Of a stretch of 64,000 nucleotides of DNA, positions 1 through 7,808 are shown piece by piece (the stretch's first letter is position 1; each line of letters starts with the position of its first letter). Source of the DNA: Bacillus sp. AFS006103 (GTDB taxonomy: Bacteria; Bacillota; Bacilli; Bacillales; Cytobacillaceae); assembly GCA_002559145.1 (NCBI GenBank), contig NTXX01000010.1, forward strand, positions 176,679 through 240,678, written 5' to 3'. The notes beneath the pieces are model-generated. The model ran no database searches. It was not told where the DNA came from and saw only the letters and a list, made by a program, of their open reading frames with translations. The position numbers and the translations under genes were made by a program.

Positions 1-1278
1 AATATGGCCGATGTTCGTAAACCATATATGCTCGATAAAGAATACGGATTTGCATCTAAGTATGTAAACGCGGAAAAAAGAATTTCATATCCTTCCTTAC
101 CACAAATTGCTTTTAAACGAAAAAAGAAAATGGAGATGCTCGCGGAAGAAATGCGCGTGCTATATGTGGGAATGACAAGGGCGAAGGAAAAACTGTATTT
201 AACCGCAACTCTGAAGGATTCGCTAAAAAAATTCGACCAATGGAATGACGTTGTTTCTAACACAGAGTGGTTGTTAAAGGATTATGAACGGGCAGCTGTT
301 ACAAGCTATATTGATTGGATCGGACCAGCGCTTGTCCGCCATCACGATGCCAGTGAATTAAGGCTTGGCGGTACGGGAAATGTCCTTGTTCCAGAGGAAA
401 TTAGTAATCATTCTTCTTTATGGAAAGTTTCACAAATAAGTGCAGATGAAATAAAGAAGAAGGAAATAGATGCAGGAATGAAAGAAGACCAATTTCTTGA
501 ACTGGTCCAAAAAGGGGAGTATATCCCGACCACTTCTCCATTTCTGGACGAAATCAAGACGCGCTTAGACTGGGAGTATTCCTTTCCAAATGCTGCTGTC
601 CATCGTTCGAAGCAATCTGTTTCTGAAATGAAACGCCAAAGAGAAATAGCAGATGAACAAAGTGGGACGGACCTAGTGAAACACTTTAAAAAGTCGATTG
701 TTAAACGTCCGAAGTTTATGCAGGAAAAACAATTAAGTCCTGCTGAACGTGGTTCGGCCATGCATATGGTCATGCAGCATGTAGATTTAACTAAATCGGT
801 TAGTCAAGACTCTCTTCAGGAACAGGTAACATGGATGCTGACCAATGAATTATTAACTCCTGAACAAGCTGAGATTATTGACACTCATTTAATTGTGCAA
901 TTCTTTCAATCAGAGTTAGGAAATCGATATTTTAACGCCAGGTCAATCAACCGAGAGGTGCCCTTTACACTTTCCATGGCTGCTCAGGATGTGTACCCTG
1001 CTTGGGAAAATGAGGAAGAATCTGTGTTTGTTCAAGGAATCATTGACTGCGTTTTTGAGGATGAAAAAGGTCTTGTTTTGGTTGATTATAAATCAGATCG
1101 AATTTCTGACCGCTATAAAGGCGGGTTTGAACAAGCGAAAACCATCCTTGAAGACCGATACAAGTTGCAAATTAATTTATATACAAGAGCAATCGAACAA
1201 ATTTGGAAGAAAAAGGTCACAGAACGGTATTTATTTTTCTTTGATGGGGCCCATATTTTAAAGGTTAAAAAAGATTAA
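1..1278 (+). CDS. addA: ATP-dependent helicase/nuclease subunit A, C-terminal part (5' truncated by window edge)
   Basis: C-terminal third of AddA, which with AddB processes double-strand breaks for RecA loading, as RecBCD does. The frame is open from base 1 with no start signal, so the gene begins upstream; B. subtilis AddA is about 1230 residues and about 425 are present. Seen: helicase motif VI VLYVGMTRAKEKL at 157-195, then the C-terminal nuclease domain with RGSAMHMVMQHV, GIIDC (about 1035-1049) and VDYKSD (1081-1098), the Asp...Asp-x-Lys metal site of the RecB-type nuclease. A bidirectional terminator follows at once. Identity is very secure. Confidence 0.97.
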   Translation, partial: NMADVRKPYMLDKEYGFASKYVNAEKRISYPSLPQIAFKRKKKMEMLAEEMRVLYVGMTRAKEKLYLTATLKDSLKKFDQWNDVVSNTEWLLKDYERAAVTSYIDWIGPALVRHHDASELRLGGTGNVLVPEEISNHSSLWKVSQISADEIKKKEIDAGMKEDQFLELVQKGEYIPTTSPFLDEIKTRLDWEYSFPNAAVHRSKQSVSEMKRQREIADEQSGTDLVKHFKKSIVKRPKFMQEKQLSPAERGSAMHMVMQHVDLTKSVSQDSLQEQVTWMLTNELLTPEQAEIIDTHLIVQFFQSELGNRYFNARSINREVPFTLSMAAQDVYPAWENEEESVFVQGIIDCVFEDEKGLVLVDYKSDRISDRYKGGFEQAKTILEDRYKLQINLYTRAIEQIWKKKVTERYLFFFDGAHILKVKKD

Positions 1279-1284
1279 TCTAAT

Positions 1285-1327
1285 AAAAAATGACATAGAC
1301 CATATGGGATGGTGTATGTCATTTTTT
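1285..1327. terminator. bidirectional terminator between addA and gerPF
   Basis: Thirteen-bp arms (AAAAAATGACATA at 1285-1297 and its complement at 1315-1327) around an 17-base loop, with A- and T-tracts that serve both convergent units. The stop codon of gerPF (1326-1328) overlaps the right arm. Confidence 0.85.
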
Positions 1328-1544
1328 AATTATTCCCCGCAATTGGCTGGTCAATTACATTGGTATCAAGTACATTGGTTCCGCTTATCCCAGAATTATT
1401 TACTATAAATCCACCGGTATTAAATGCACCGGAACCCCCATTCGTCTTAGAGGCGCTCTTTGGAGAGATATACACGGTATCGCCAAATTGCACAATACCT
1501 CCACTAACGTTAACGATCTGGACTGGACCAATAATCGCCGGCAT
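1326..1544 (-). CDS. gerPF: spore germination protein GerPF
   Basis: Last gene of the gerP operon, which encodes small inner-coat proteins needed for germinants to pass the spore coat. 72 residues, beginning MPAIIGPVQIV and rich in Gly/Ser/Asn, with the family GAFNTG motif shared with GerPA. I chose the ATG at 1544 because the Shine-Dalgarno AAAAAAGGATG lies correctly in front of it; an upstream in-frame ATG at 1553 overlaps that ribosome site. It follows gerPE by about 50 nt. In B. subtilis the operon is SigK-dependent and represses through GerE; I infer the same class of control here. Confidence 0.93.
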   Translation of the reverse strand: MPAIIGPVQIVNVSGGIVQFGDTVYISPKSASKTNGGSGAFNTGGFIVNNSGISGTNVLDTNVIDQPIAGNN

Positions 1545-1596
1545 GAAAAACATCCTTTTTTGTAAACTATTTTTTCCTGTACTACAGATTATGCGT

Positions 1597-2010
1597 TTAA
1601 TTCTGTCCCTGTTCTTCTAATTCTACTTCTTCATTATGTCTAGGAGTTGGGAGTAACTGTCGAATATGCTTAATTCTAGCCTCCAAAGAGACATTCCGGC
1701 TGTTCCCGACGTGTAAAAGGGATGAAGAAGATATCCCGATAATATCAATTTTATTAACTTTAATGAGCGGATTTGGATTTTGACGCGAGTAGGTGAAAGA
1801 TTCCGTAATTGGCAGAAAAGGTATAGGTTCAGAAAAAACTCGGTAAGAGGATAAATTGCCCTCATTTCCATAAAATACTTCGATTTCCCTTTGGACAGCA
1901 AGTGCTGTAGAAAGTCCATTTATGATACACGAATCCCCTAACTGTACCGTTGATGCAAACGAGACTATTTTAATATTTATATTATCAACACAAGAGGTTC
2001 TCTGCAGCAT
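1597..2010 (-). CDS. gerPE: spore germination protein GerPE
   Basis: 137-residue GerPE, a member of the coat-permeability operon. The family pattern is visible: an N-terminal cysteine, then FASTVQLGDS, LAVQREIEVFYGNEG near the middle and a charged C-terminus. Start set at the ATG at 2010, which has GGAG eight bases upstream; an in-frame GTG at 2019 sits inside that ribosome site and overlaps the end of gerPD. Five bases separate it from gerPD, consistent with translational coupling. Confidence 0.93.
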   Translation of the reverse strand: MLQRTSCVDNINIKIVSFASTVQLGDSCIINGLSTALAVQREIEVFYGNEGNLSSYRVFSEPIPFLPITESFTYSRQNPNPLIKVNKIDIIGISSSSLLHVGNSRNVSLEARIKHIRQLLPTPRHNEEVELEEQGQN

Positions 2011-2015
2011 AATGG

Positions 2016-2192
2016 TCACTCCGCTGATAAAGGAACAAACGGGCCGATGATTAATGATTCCGCAGGGGTATCAAAAGTTGATGCCAACTGAATCGTTTCC
2101 GTATCGCCCACCAATACTAACGATGAACTGGCCACCCCGGTAATTTTGATGGTCTCGACAAACAACTCTCGGTTATAAACTTGGAAGTTCAT
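2016..2192 (-). CDS. gerPD: spore germination protein GerPD
   Basis: Small gene of 58 codons read directly from the minus strand: starts MNFQVYNRELFVETIKITG and ends IIGPFVPLSAE. The ASSSLVLVGDTETI core and the GPFVP tail are characteristic of GerPD, whose usual length is 58-59 residues. It begins 2 bases after the gerPC stop and ends 5 bases before gerPE, so the six-gene order PA-PB-PC-PD-PE-PF is complete. Ribosome site AAAGGAATG lies within the gerPC 3' end. Confidence 0.93.
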   Translation of the reverse strand: MNFQVYNRELFVETIKITGVASSSLVLVGDTETIQLASTFDTPAESLIIGPFVPLSAE

Positions 2193-2194
2193 TC

Positions 2195-2803
2195 TTAGTT
2201 CATTCCTTTCAAATTTTCAGGTAAATTGCTGAAAAAGACCATTACTCCATTTTGAATTTCTTTCTTAAGTGCTTCAATAATTAATTCGTCCGAAGGTGTA
2301 TTTTCAGATGAACGGCTGCTAGCGGAATTGGCGGCTAAATGATGTTCAATCCTGTTAGGAAGCTGTTTAATAATGTCTTGTTTTACAAAAGATAAATATT
2401 CATCATTTGGTTGTACGTTTAATTCCCTCTGGACAGCTTCAACTACTAGAGGTAAATCCGTTTCAAGATATCTGTAAATAGCTTCCTCGATTTTCATTGA
2501 TCTCTGCATTTGGTGTTTGGGTGAAATTGGGGTAGTTAAGGATTGGTTTTGTACAGCAAAGTCCTCAATTCCGGATAATTCGGAAGGGTTTAGACCAATA
2601 TTCAATGTTCCTTCAAGTGTCTCAACCTTCAATTGATCAAATTTATATTCAATTTTGTCAATATGGACTGCTTGTTTTTCATTTACTAGTTTGATATCTT
2701 CTTTCATTTTTTGGAGAGCATTCTCTAAAGTAAGAATTCTTTGCTCCTGTGCTTGAATACATCTCTGCAGCCATTGAAGATATTGGGAATAATCCTGATA
2801 CAT
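2195..2803 (-). CDS. gerPC: spore germination protein GerPC
   Basis: 202-residue GerPC, the only long member of the GerP set. Residues about 1-55 (MYQDYSQYLQWLQRCIQAQE onward) form a predicted coiled coil with regular Leu/Ile/Glu spacing, followed by the family segment TLNIGLNPSE and a helical C-terminal half. A clear GAGGTGATTAA ribosome site precedes the ATG. Role: coat or inner-coat protein required for rapid access of germinants. The biochemical activity is unknown in the family. Confidence 0.92.
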   Translation of the reverse strand: MYQDYSQYLQWLQRCIQAQEQRILTLENALQKMKEDIKLVNEKQAVHIDKIEYKFDQLKVETLEGTLNIGLNPSELSGIEDFAVQNQSLTTPISPKHQMQRSMKIEEAIYRYLETDLPLVVEAVQRELNVQPNDEYLSFVKQDIIKQLPNRIEHHLAANSASSRSSENTPSDELIIEALKKEIQNGVMVFFSNLPENLKGMN

Positions 2804-2876
2804 TTAATCACCTCACAATTATTTCGCCAATAGGTTACCTAATATTATTTACTGGGGGGCGGGCTTACATCTTATC

Positions 2877-3098
2877 TTATTTTCGAACGGCAGCCTGTAA
2901 CGGTACGGCTGGTGCCCCTAATAAAGAGCCGGAGGATTTAATTATATGCGGTGCCGGTTGTGTAAACCCGCCGGTATTATATAAATGAGCTGAGGGTTTG
3001 ATAATCCCGGCACTGCCGATTTGTAAGACGGAGGAATTGGTAATCCCGCCAATCTTAATAAAATTTATTTGAATGGACTGTTGAATATAGAAATTCAT
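2877..3098 (-). CDS. gerPB: spore germination protein GerPB
   Basis: 73-residue GerPB. Begins MNFYIQQSIQINFIKIGGIT; the segment NSSVLQIGSAGIIKPSAHLYN and the hydrophobic, proline-rich tail are typical of the family. Lies 18 bases after gerPA and about 70 before gerPC in the same minus-strand operon. It has no enzymatic motif; a structural coat role is known for the family. Confidence 0.92.
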   Translation of the reverse strand: MNFYIQQSIQINFIKIGGITNSSVLQIGSAGIIKPSAHLYNTGGFTQPAPHIIKSSGSLLGAPAVPLQAAVRK

Positions 3099-3116
3099 TT
3101 AAAAATCACCCATTCA

Positions 3117-3338
3117 TTACGCATTAAGAGCAATCCCTTGGTCGTAAACATCAGAATCACTGGTATTTGTAGAACTAACATTATTATGGAGCTGTAAGCT
3201 TTCCCCAGTGTTAAAGGAACCAGCACCTGAAAAGGTTTTTGCAGTAGAAAATGGCATAATTTTATAAACATCTCCAATATGGAAAACCGAACTGCTGCCA
3301 AGTGTAATGACCTGTGCAACTCCAACAATCGCTGGCAT
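3117..3338 (-). CDS. gerPA: spore germination protein GerPA
   Basis: First gene of the gerP operon, 73 residues, MPAIVGVAQVITLG, a paralogue of GerPF with the shared GAGSFNTGE motif. The ATG at 3338 is chosen because AAGGGTG lies directly upstream; an in-frame TTG seven codons earlier (3359) overlaps that site. The start of the operon is here, with about 210 bp to the divergent yisL gene. Confidence 0.93.
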   Translation of the reverse strand: MPAIVGVAQVITLGSSSVFHIGDVYKIMPFSTAKTFSGAGSFNTGESLQLHNNVSSTNTSDSDVYDQGIALNA

Positions 3339-3494
3339 TTTCAACACCCTTTTTTTCAAAGTATCTCCTACATCCTATGTATGGGCGATGGTTATGTGAT
3401 TCATTTGCCCAAATTAATTGAATACTGACGTGAGCATACATTTTCGTGTTTGTTACTATATTTGCCTTACTTTTCTTCGTGTTTATAGGTTGAT

Positions 3495-3503
3495 TATGGT
3501 ATG
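3495..3503 (-). promoter_or_regulatory. candidate SigK -10 element for the gerP operon
   Basis: On the minus strand this reads CATACCATA, a full match to the SigK -10 pattern CATAnnnTA. The -35 region has no good AC core at the right spacing and the leader would be about 150 nt, so this is only a candidate. B. subtilis gerP is known to use SigK. Confidence 0.3.
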
Positions 3504-3549
3504 ATAGGTTCGAAATAAATGAAATTACATACATTTAGGAGGAACTATT

Positions 3550-3906
3550 TTGATTCACGGACATATTACTGCGTGGCTTTTAGCACTAATCTTATTTGTT
3601 GTCGCCCTTTTCTTACATAAAGGTGGAAAAGAAAAAGGTGCTAAAATCGTCAAAATGATTTTACGAGTATTATATTTGATTATCATTGCAACTGGTGTAG
3701 GTCTTCTTTTTTCGGTTTACAAAATTGATGTTTGGTATATTTTAAAAGCAGTTGTAGGTTTGTGGGTAATCGGATTATTTGAAATGATCCTTAGTCGTGT
3801 GGCTAATAACAGAAGAACTTCTGTATTTTGGATTCAGTTTGTCATTGCATGGCTTCTTGTTTTATATCTAGGCGGAAGACTGCCAATGTCATTCTTACAC
3901 CCATAA
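3550..3906 (+). CDS. yisL: YisL family membrane protein (UPF0344)
   Basis: 118-residue integral membrane protein with four predicted helices (about 5-20, 35-57, 64-85, 93-113). The opening HGHITAWLLALILFVVAL and the closing GRLPMSFLHP match the YisL family, function unknown. The start codon is TTG at 3550, with a strong AGGAGGA six bases upstream. Its place between gerP and the yisN/asnO genes matches B. subtilis, apart from the inserted AOR module. A terminator follows. Confidence 0.9.
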   Translation: MIHGHITAWLLALILFVVALFLHKGGKEKGAKIVKMILRVLYLIIIATGVGLLFSVYKIDVWYILKAVVGLWVIGLFEMILSRVANNRRTSVFWIQFVIAWLLVLYLGGRLPMSFLHP

Positions 3907-3919
3907 TATTAACTTAACT

Positions 3920-3956
3920 AAAAAAGGCTGCTCGGGTACATCGGCAGCCTTTTTGT
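3920..3956 (+). terminator. terminator of yisL
   Basis: AAAAAGGCTGC paired with GCAGCCTTTTT around a short loop, followed by a T-rich tail. Confidence 0.85.
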
Positions 3957-3979
3957 TTTGGTAAGAAATGATAAACATC

Positions 3980-4008
3980 GTGACAACTTGTACTTTAGGT
4001 TTTAATAT
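3980..4008 (+). promoter_or_regulatory. SigA-type promoter for the MoaD-like gene pair
   Basis: GTGACA at 3980-3985, a 17-bp spacer and TAATAT at 4003-4008. The transcript would start near 4015, about 22 nt before the first ATG. The match is good but not perfect. Confidence 0.45.
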
Positions 4009-4036
4009 TGAATTAGGTAGAGAGGAGAGGATACAT

Positions 4037-4309
4037 ATGCTCGTAAAAGTGTTTGCTAATCTCCGGCAAATATGTGGTGGGGTAACGGTAAATGTTCAGC
4101 CTGATGGTGAACGAGTAATCGATGTGCTTGATAAAATGGTTGAAATGTTTCCTCCATTAAAAGATGAGATTTTCTCAACTGAAAAGGAATTGCTTCCATT
4201 TGTTCATGTCTACGTAAATGGAAGAAATATCATTCACCTTGATGACCTTCAAACAAAAGTAGATGAAAAGGATCAATTTGCGCTGTTTCCTCCAGTTGCA
4301 GGTGGTTGA
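4037..4309 (+). CDS. MoaD/ThiS-family ubiquitin-like sulfur carrier
   Basis: 90-residue beta-grasp protein starting MLVKVFANLRQICGG and ending LFPPVAGG. The C-terminal Gly-Gly is the thiocarboxylated end that MoeB-type enzymes adenylate. Start chosen at the ATG behind AGAGGAGAGG. Inferred role: sulfur donor for the pterin dithiolene, probably for the tungsten/molybdenum cofactor of the AOR encoded next door (convergent, 4629-6482); the matching MoeB/ThiF enzyme is at 6709-7737. It overlaps nothing, and the next gene begins one base after its stop. A ThiS-like role is less likely because no thiazole genes are near. Confidence 0.85.
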   Translation: MLVKVFANLRQICGGVTVNVQPDGERVIDVLDKMVEMFPPLKDEIFSTEKELLPFVHVYVNGRNIIHLDDLQTKVDEKDQFALFPPVAGG

Positions 4310-4310
4310 T

Positions 4311-4583
4311 ATGATAAAAAAAGATTTAGAGTTTCGGGGTATAAGGATTGACCATCTGGGCTTGTATTTTGAAGAACTTGGTGCGAAACAAATAACAGGT
4401 AGATTCCCTTATGTTTATGAAGCAGAAAGCTGGAGCGGTCAAATTTTATCAGAAGAGGAAATTTCATTTACCTCAAGTTTTAAAGTAAATACTGTCCAAG
4501 TGCGCTTTTGTGCAAATGAGGAATCTATTTTGAATGAGTTGATTAGAAATTACCGTTATAAAACAACGAGAATTGGCGGGTAA
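4311..4583 (+). CDS. small conserved protein co-transcribed with MoaD-like carrier, ends in Gly-Gly
   Basis: 90-residue protein beginning MIKKDLEFRGIRIDHLGLYF and ending YRYKTTRIGG. It starts one base after the MoaD stop, so the two are translationally coupled. I do not recognise it with certainty; it resembles the small MoaD-related C-terminal-domain proteins found beside AOR genes. No metal-binding or membrane motif is visible. The C-terminal IGG is notable because it copies the carrier-protein end, although the rest lacks an obvious beta-grasp signature. Function: unknown, presumably AOR or pterin maturation. Confidence 0.75.
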   Translation: MIKKDLEFRGIRIDHLGLYFEELGAKQITGRFPYVYEAESWSGQILSEEEISFTSSFKVNTVQVRFCANEESILNELIRNYRYKTTRIGG

Positions 4584-4620
4584 AAAAAGCTTCTGCATAT
4601 TTTTTGCAGAAGCTTTTTTC
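4583..4620. terminator. bidirectional terminator between the MoaD pair and aor
   Basis: Fifteen-bp stem AAAAAAGCTTCTGCA with its complement and T/A tracts on both sides. It serves the convergent units. Confidence 0.88.
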
Positions 4621-4628
4621 ATATTCTC

Positions 4629-6482
4629 CTATACAGTTTGTTTTACTTCTGGGTCAATAATCCCTAATTCACGAAGTTTTTCATCTGTTACAAGTCCGTC
4701 TTTCCAACCGCGTACTTGATAGTACTCTTCAAGCATAATATCCATACGGCTTACATGTCCTGCACTGTTTCCAGACGCTGGTTCTTCTGTAAATCGTTTT
4801 GGAAGGAAGTCATCCTCGCGTTTATTAAATCCGGCAAGATTATTGTAATAACGTTCAAGATTATAAATTCTCTCCCCAGCCTTCATAACATCCTCAGCTG
4901 TTAATTGAATTCCAGTCATCCCACTATATTGCTCAGCATAATGCTCAGCGTTTTCGGAGAAGGAGGAGAACTTACAAATATTCATAGAATCTGAAAATGC
5001 AAGCATATCTTGGAATACTTTTAATAATTCACCTTTACCTTCTGGCTTTAAGCGGTCAGTAGGTTCAGGAATCCCAGCAATTTCACTGGCAACAGTGTAT
5101 CCACGAAGGTGACAAGCACCGCGGTTACTTGTAGCATAACCAAGTCCAATTCCTTGAATGCCGCGTGGGTCATAGGCTGGGATTGACTGACCTTTAACAG
5201 ACATGGACAGTTCAGGTGCACCCCAAAGTGCAGTGGCACGTGCTGGTCCTTCTGCAAGTACGCCGCCAAATCCTTCACGGAAAGCAATTTTCTTGGTTAA
5301 GTCAATCATGGAATCCGCATCGCCCCAGATTAGTTCCTCATTAATAATTCCTTTTTCGTAGGCCTCCATTGTTACAGAGAAGCAGTGACCAAGTTCAATT
5401 GTATCAAGACCATATTCATTACAGCGGTCGATCATATAGGAAATCGCTTCTGCGTCACTTAACAGACAGTTGGAACCTAGTGACCAAGCGGATTCGAATT
5501 CAATACTTTCTACACGTGTTTTATATTTTCCATCCTTAACCTCTACTTCGATCTTACAGCCAACTGGGCAAGCATGGCAGGTGTTGTTAGCTACACGTAA
5601 ATTCGTGTTGTAATACTCGCCACTGTGTTTCTCTGCTTCATCCCAGTGTGTTAATTGGGAGTTCTTGGTTGGGAGCGCTCCCACTTCATTGATTAAGTTT
5701 GTTAAAACGTTTGTACCATAGACAGATAATCCGCCTTTATTAGGTGCTGTTAAGCCGCCATCAAGGATTGCTTTTACAGCTTTTTTATTGGCATCTTTGT
5801 AATCGGTATCTAATTTTGGCTGTGGCATATTGCCTTTTTGTGCAGCTTTAATTACGATTGCTTTTAATTTTTTATAACCGGCAACAGCAGCAGTACCGCC
5901 ACGGCCTGCAGCACGATCATGTTCATTAATAAATGCGGCAAAGCGTACGGTATTCTCACCCGCTTGACCAATTGTCATGACACTTAGGTCTTCTTCACCA
6001 TGTTCGTCTTTCATTGCTTTAATGAAAGCTCGTGTGCTCGTTCCCCAAAGGTTTGAAGCGTCACGAAGCTCTGCTTTCCCATCTTCAATAAATAGGTATA
6101 CAGGCTTGTCACTTTTTCCGGAAAAAATAATATTATCCACGCCTGCCCACTTGAGACGAGCAGCCGTCCAGCCGCCGATGTGGGAATCCGTAACCGTGCC
6201 GGTTAGCGGTGATTTGGTAACAACACAAAGGCGTCCACTCATTGAAGAACGTGATCCCGTGACTGGACCTGTCATAATACATAGAATGTTTTCTGCAGAT
6301 AATGGCTCGACTTCAGGGCCGTTATCTAATACATACTTAACGCCCAGCCCACGACCGCCTATGTACTTAACTGCATCTTCTTCATTGATTCCTCTGTAAT
6401 CAACAACACCATTTGTTAAGTCGACTAATACTTCCTTGTTTTTAAATCCGCCTAAATTCAAAGTTTTCCCCCACTTTCTCAT
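4629..6482 (-). CDS. aor: aldehyde ferredoxin oxidoreductase (tungsten/molybdo-bispterin enzyme)
   Basis: Oxidises aldehydes to acids (or reduces acids) using a bis-pterin W/Mo centre and one [4Fe-4S] cluster, with ferredoxin as partner; cytoplasmic. Seen: N-terminal AFOR domain with YIGGRGLGVKY (40-50), cluster ligands Cys302, Cys305, Cys309 in TCHACPVGC and a fourth, Cys503, in MNICKF, all in the usual family positions; about 610 residues is the normal length. The ATG at 6482 has no ribosome site; a TTG at 6461 preceded by GTGGGGG is a plausible alternative start (MNLGGFKNKEVLVDL). An 11-bp inverted repeat lies in its leader. Absent at this locus in B. subtilis, so probably acquired. Confidence 0.94.
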   Translation of the reverse strand: MRKWGKTLNLGGFKNKEVLVDLTNGVVDYRGINEEDAVKYIGGRGLGVKYVLDNGPEVEPLSAENILCIMTGPVTGSRSSMSGRLCVVTKSPLTGTVTDSHIGGWTAARLKWAGVDNIIFSGKSDKPVYLFIEDGKAELRDASNLWGTSTRAFIKAMKDEHGEEDLSVMTIGQAGENTVRFAAFINEHDRAAGRGGTAAVAGYKKLKAIVIKAAQKGNMPQPKLDTDYKDANKKAVKAILDGGLTAPNKGGLSVYGTNVLTNLINEVGALPTKNSQLTHWDEAEKHSGEYYNTNLRVANNTCHACPVGCKIEVEVKDGKYKTRVESIEFESAWSLGSNCLLSDAEAISYMIDRCNEYGLDTIELGHCFSVTMEAYEKGIINEELIWGDADSMIDLTKKIAFREGFGGVLAEGPARATALWGAPELSMSVKGQSIPAYDPRGIQGIGLGYATSNRGACHLRGYTVASEIAGIPEPTDRLKPEGKGELLKVFQDMLAFSDSMNICKFSSFSENAEHYAEQYSGMTGIQLTAEDVMKAGERIYNLERYYNNLAGFNKREDDFLPKRFTEEPASGNSAGHVSRMDIMLEEYYQVRGWKDGLVTDEKLRELGIIDPEVKQTV

Positions 6483-6500
6483 ATGAAAAAAATATATACT

Positions 6501-6536
6501 AATCTCTTATAATATTAGCTATTAATATAAGAGATT
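6501..6536 (-). repeat. inverted repeat in the aor leader
   Basis: AATCTCTTATA at 6501-6511 and its exact complement at 6526-6536, 18 bp before the aor ATG. On the aor strand it is followed by an AT tract with seven T. Could be an operator or a weak attenuator. Confidence 0.55.
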
Positions 6537-6708
6537 CCTCCCAAAATTATACTTTACCTCATTATTTATTATATACTTTTTCAATTATTTTTAAAATTAA
6601 ATTATTTATTTCTAAAAGACAATCGGAAATAATTTGGTAAGATAAAAGTAATATAAATTTTCCGTTTGAGGAGTAAAATTCAAGTTTAATTTAGGAAAGT
6701 GGTGGATC

Positions 6709-7737
6709 ATGAGTGATTTAGAACGTTATTCAAGACAGATTCTATTTCAACAGGTAGGTGAGACCGGACAAATAAAATTGCAAAATAGTAAAGTAGCAAT
6801 TGTCGGCGTCGGTGCGCTTGGTACAGTAATTGCAAATCACCTGGTTCGTTCCGGAGTTGGCTATATAAGGCTAATTGATAGGGATTTAGTTGAACTATCA
6901 AATTTGCAGCGGCAGACACTTTTTGATGAAGAGGATGCAAGATTACAGTTTCCAAAGGTAATTGCTGCACAAAATAGATTAAATAAAATTAATTCGACTG
7001 TTACTGTTGATGCGGTAATTGCCGATTTAAATCTAGATAATGCCGAAGAATTATTAACAGAATTTGATTGTATCGTTGATGGCACCGATAATTTTAACAC
7101 ACGTTTTTTAATCAATGATGTGGCTGTAAAGTACGGAATTCCTTGGATTCACGGGGCTGCGGTAAGTTCAAGAGGCATGTTTGCTTCGATTATACCCGGA
7201 ATCACCCCCTGTTACAGATGCCTCTTTCCGCATGTCCCGACTGCGACTGGGGAAACCTGCGATACAGTTGGTGTATTGTCCCCATTAACGGATATTATCG
7301 GTTCCTTTCAAGCAATGGAAACAATGAAAATATTAATTGGTGAGAAAACTACACCTAATTTAGAGCAAATTGATATTTGGGATTATACCACCATGCAAAT
7401 GGATATTTCAGAGGGGAGAAATCCTAATTGTCCAACATGTGTGAACCATCAATTTGATTTTTTAAATCGGTCGTCTGAACTCCAAGTAGTCTATACGACA
7501 CTTTGTGGGCGAAATACAGTCCAAATTAATCCAAGAAATAAGCGTGACTTAGATGTAAAAAATCTAGCAGTGCGGCTCAAGAAAAGCGGTAATGTTTCGG
7601 GAAATGACTTCTTACTCCGTTTTGCTCCTGACGAAGATATTTCAATTGTCGTGTTTAGAGATGCACGTGTATTGGTTCATGGAACAAATGATGTGGTCAA
7701 AGCTAAAATGCTTTATTCGAAGTATATCGGGAACTAA
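6709..7737 (+). CDS. moeB: MoeB/ThiF-family sulfur-carrier adenylyltransferase
   Basis: 342-residue E1-like enzyme that adenylates the C-terminal Gly of MoaD/ThiS carriers. Visible motifs: nucleotide loop GVGALG (33-38), DRDLVELSNLQRQ (57-69), DGTDN (124-128), catalytic-type Cys184 in GETCDTVGVL, and a zinc site CYRC (168-171) with CPTC (241-244). The last 90 residues form an extra domain beyond the core MoeB fold, without the conserved cysteine of a rhodanese. Divergent from aor with a 226-bp AT-rich gap; the partner carrier is inferred to be 4037-4309. ThiF is the alternative name, but context favours pterin synthesis. Confidence 0.88.
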   Translation: MSDLERYSRQILFQQVGETGQIKLQNSKVAIVGVGALGTVIANHLVRSGVGYIRLIDRDLVELSNLQRQTLFDEEDARLQFPKVIAAQNRLNKINSTVTVDAVIADLNLDNAEELLTEFDCIVDGTDNFNTRFLINDVAVKYGIPWIHGAAVSSRGMFASIIPGITPCYRCLFPHVPTATGETCDTVGVLSPLTDIIGSFQAMETMKILIGEKTTPNLEQIDIWDYTTMQMDISEGRNPNCPTCVNHQFDFLNRSSELQVVYTTLCGRNTVQINPRNKRDLDVKNLAVRLKKSGNVSGNDFLLRFAPDEDISIVVFRDARVLVHGTNDVVKAKMLYSKYIGN

Positions 7738-7753
7738 ATTATCCTCAAAAGAT

Positions 7754-7798
7754 GGGTGTCAGGCACCATGTGAAATTTTCACATGGTGTCTGACACCC
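7754..7798. repeat. 45-bp near-perfect palindromic hairpin between convergent genes
   Basis: GGGTGTCAGGCACCATGTGA and onward folds on itself over 22 bp with a single G:T-type mismatch. It lacks a strong T-tract but lies between convergent moeB and yisN, so it may act as a terminator. The GGTGTCAGGCACC core resembles dispersed intergenic hairpins seen in Bacillus genomes. Confidence 0.7.
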
Positions 7799-7808
7799 TG
7801 TTTGTATT

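Noticed and set aside
3262..3534. 90-codon minus-strand frame over gerPA and its upstream gap
   Set aside because: Overlaps gerPA in a different frame and lacks a start signal.
7769..7783. TGTGA and TCACA half-sites resembling an Fnr box after moeB
   Set aside because: The spacing is five instead of six, no -10 follows in register, and the half-sites are simply the tip of the 45-bp palindrome.
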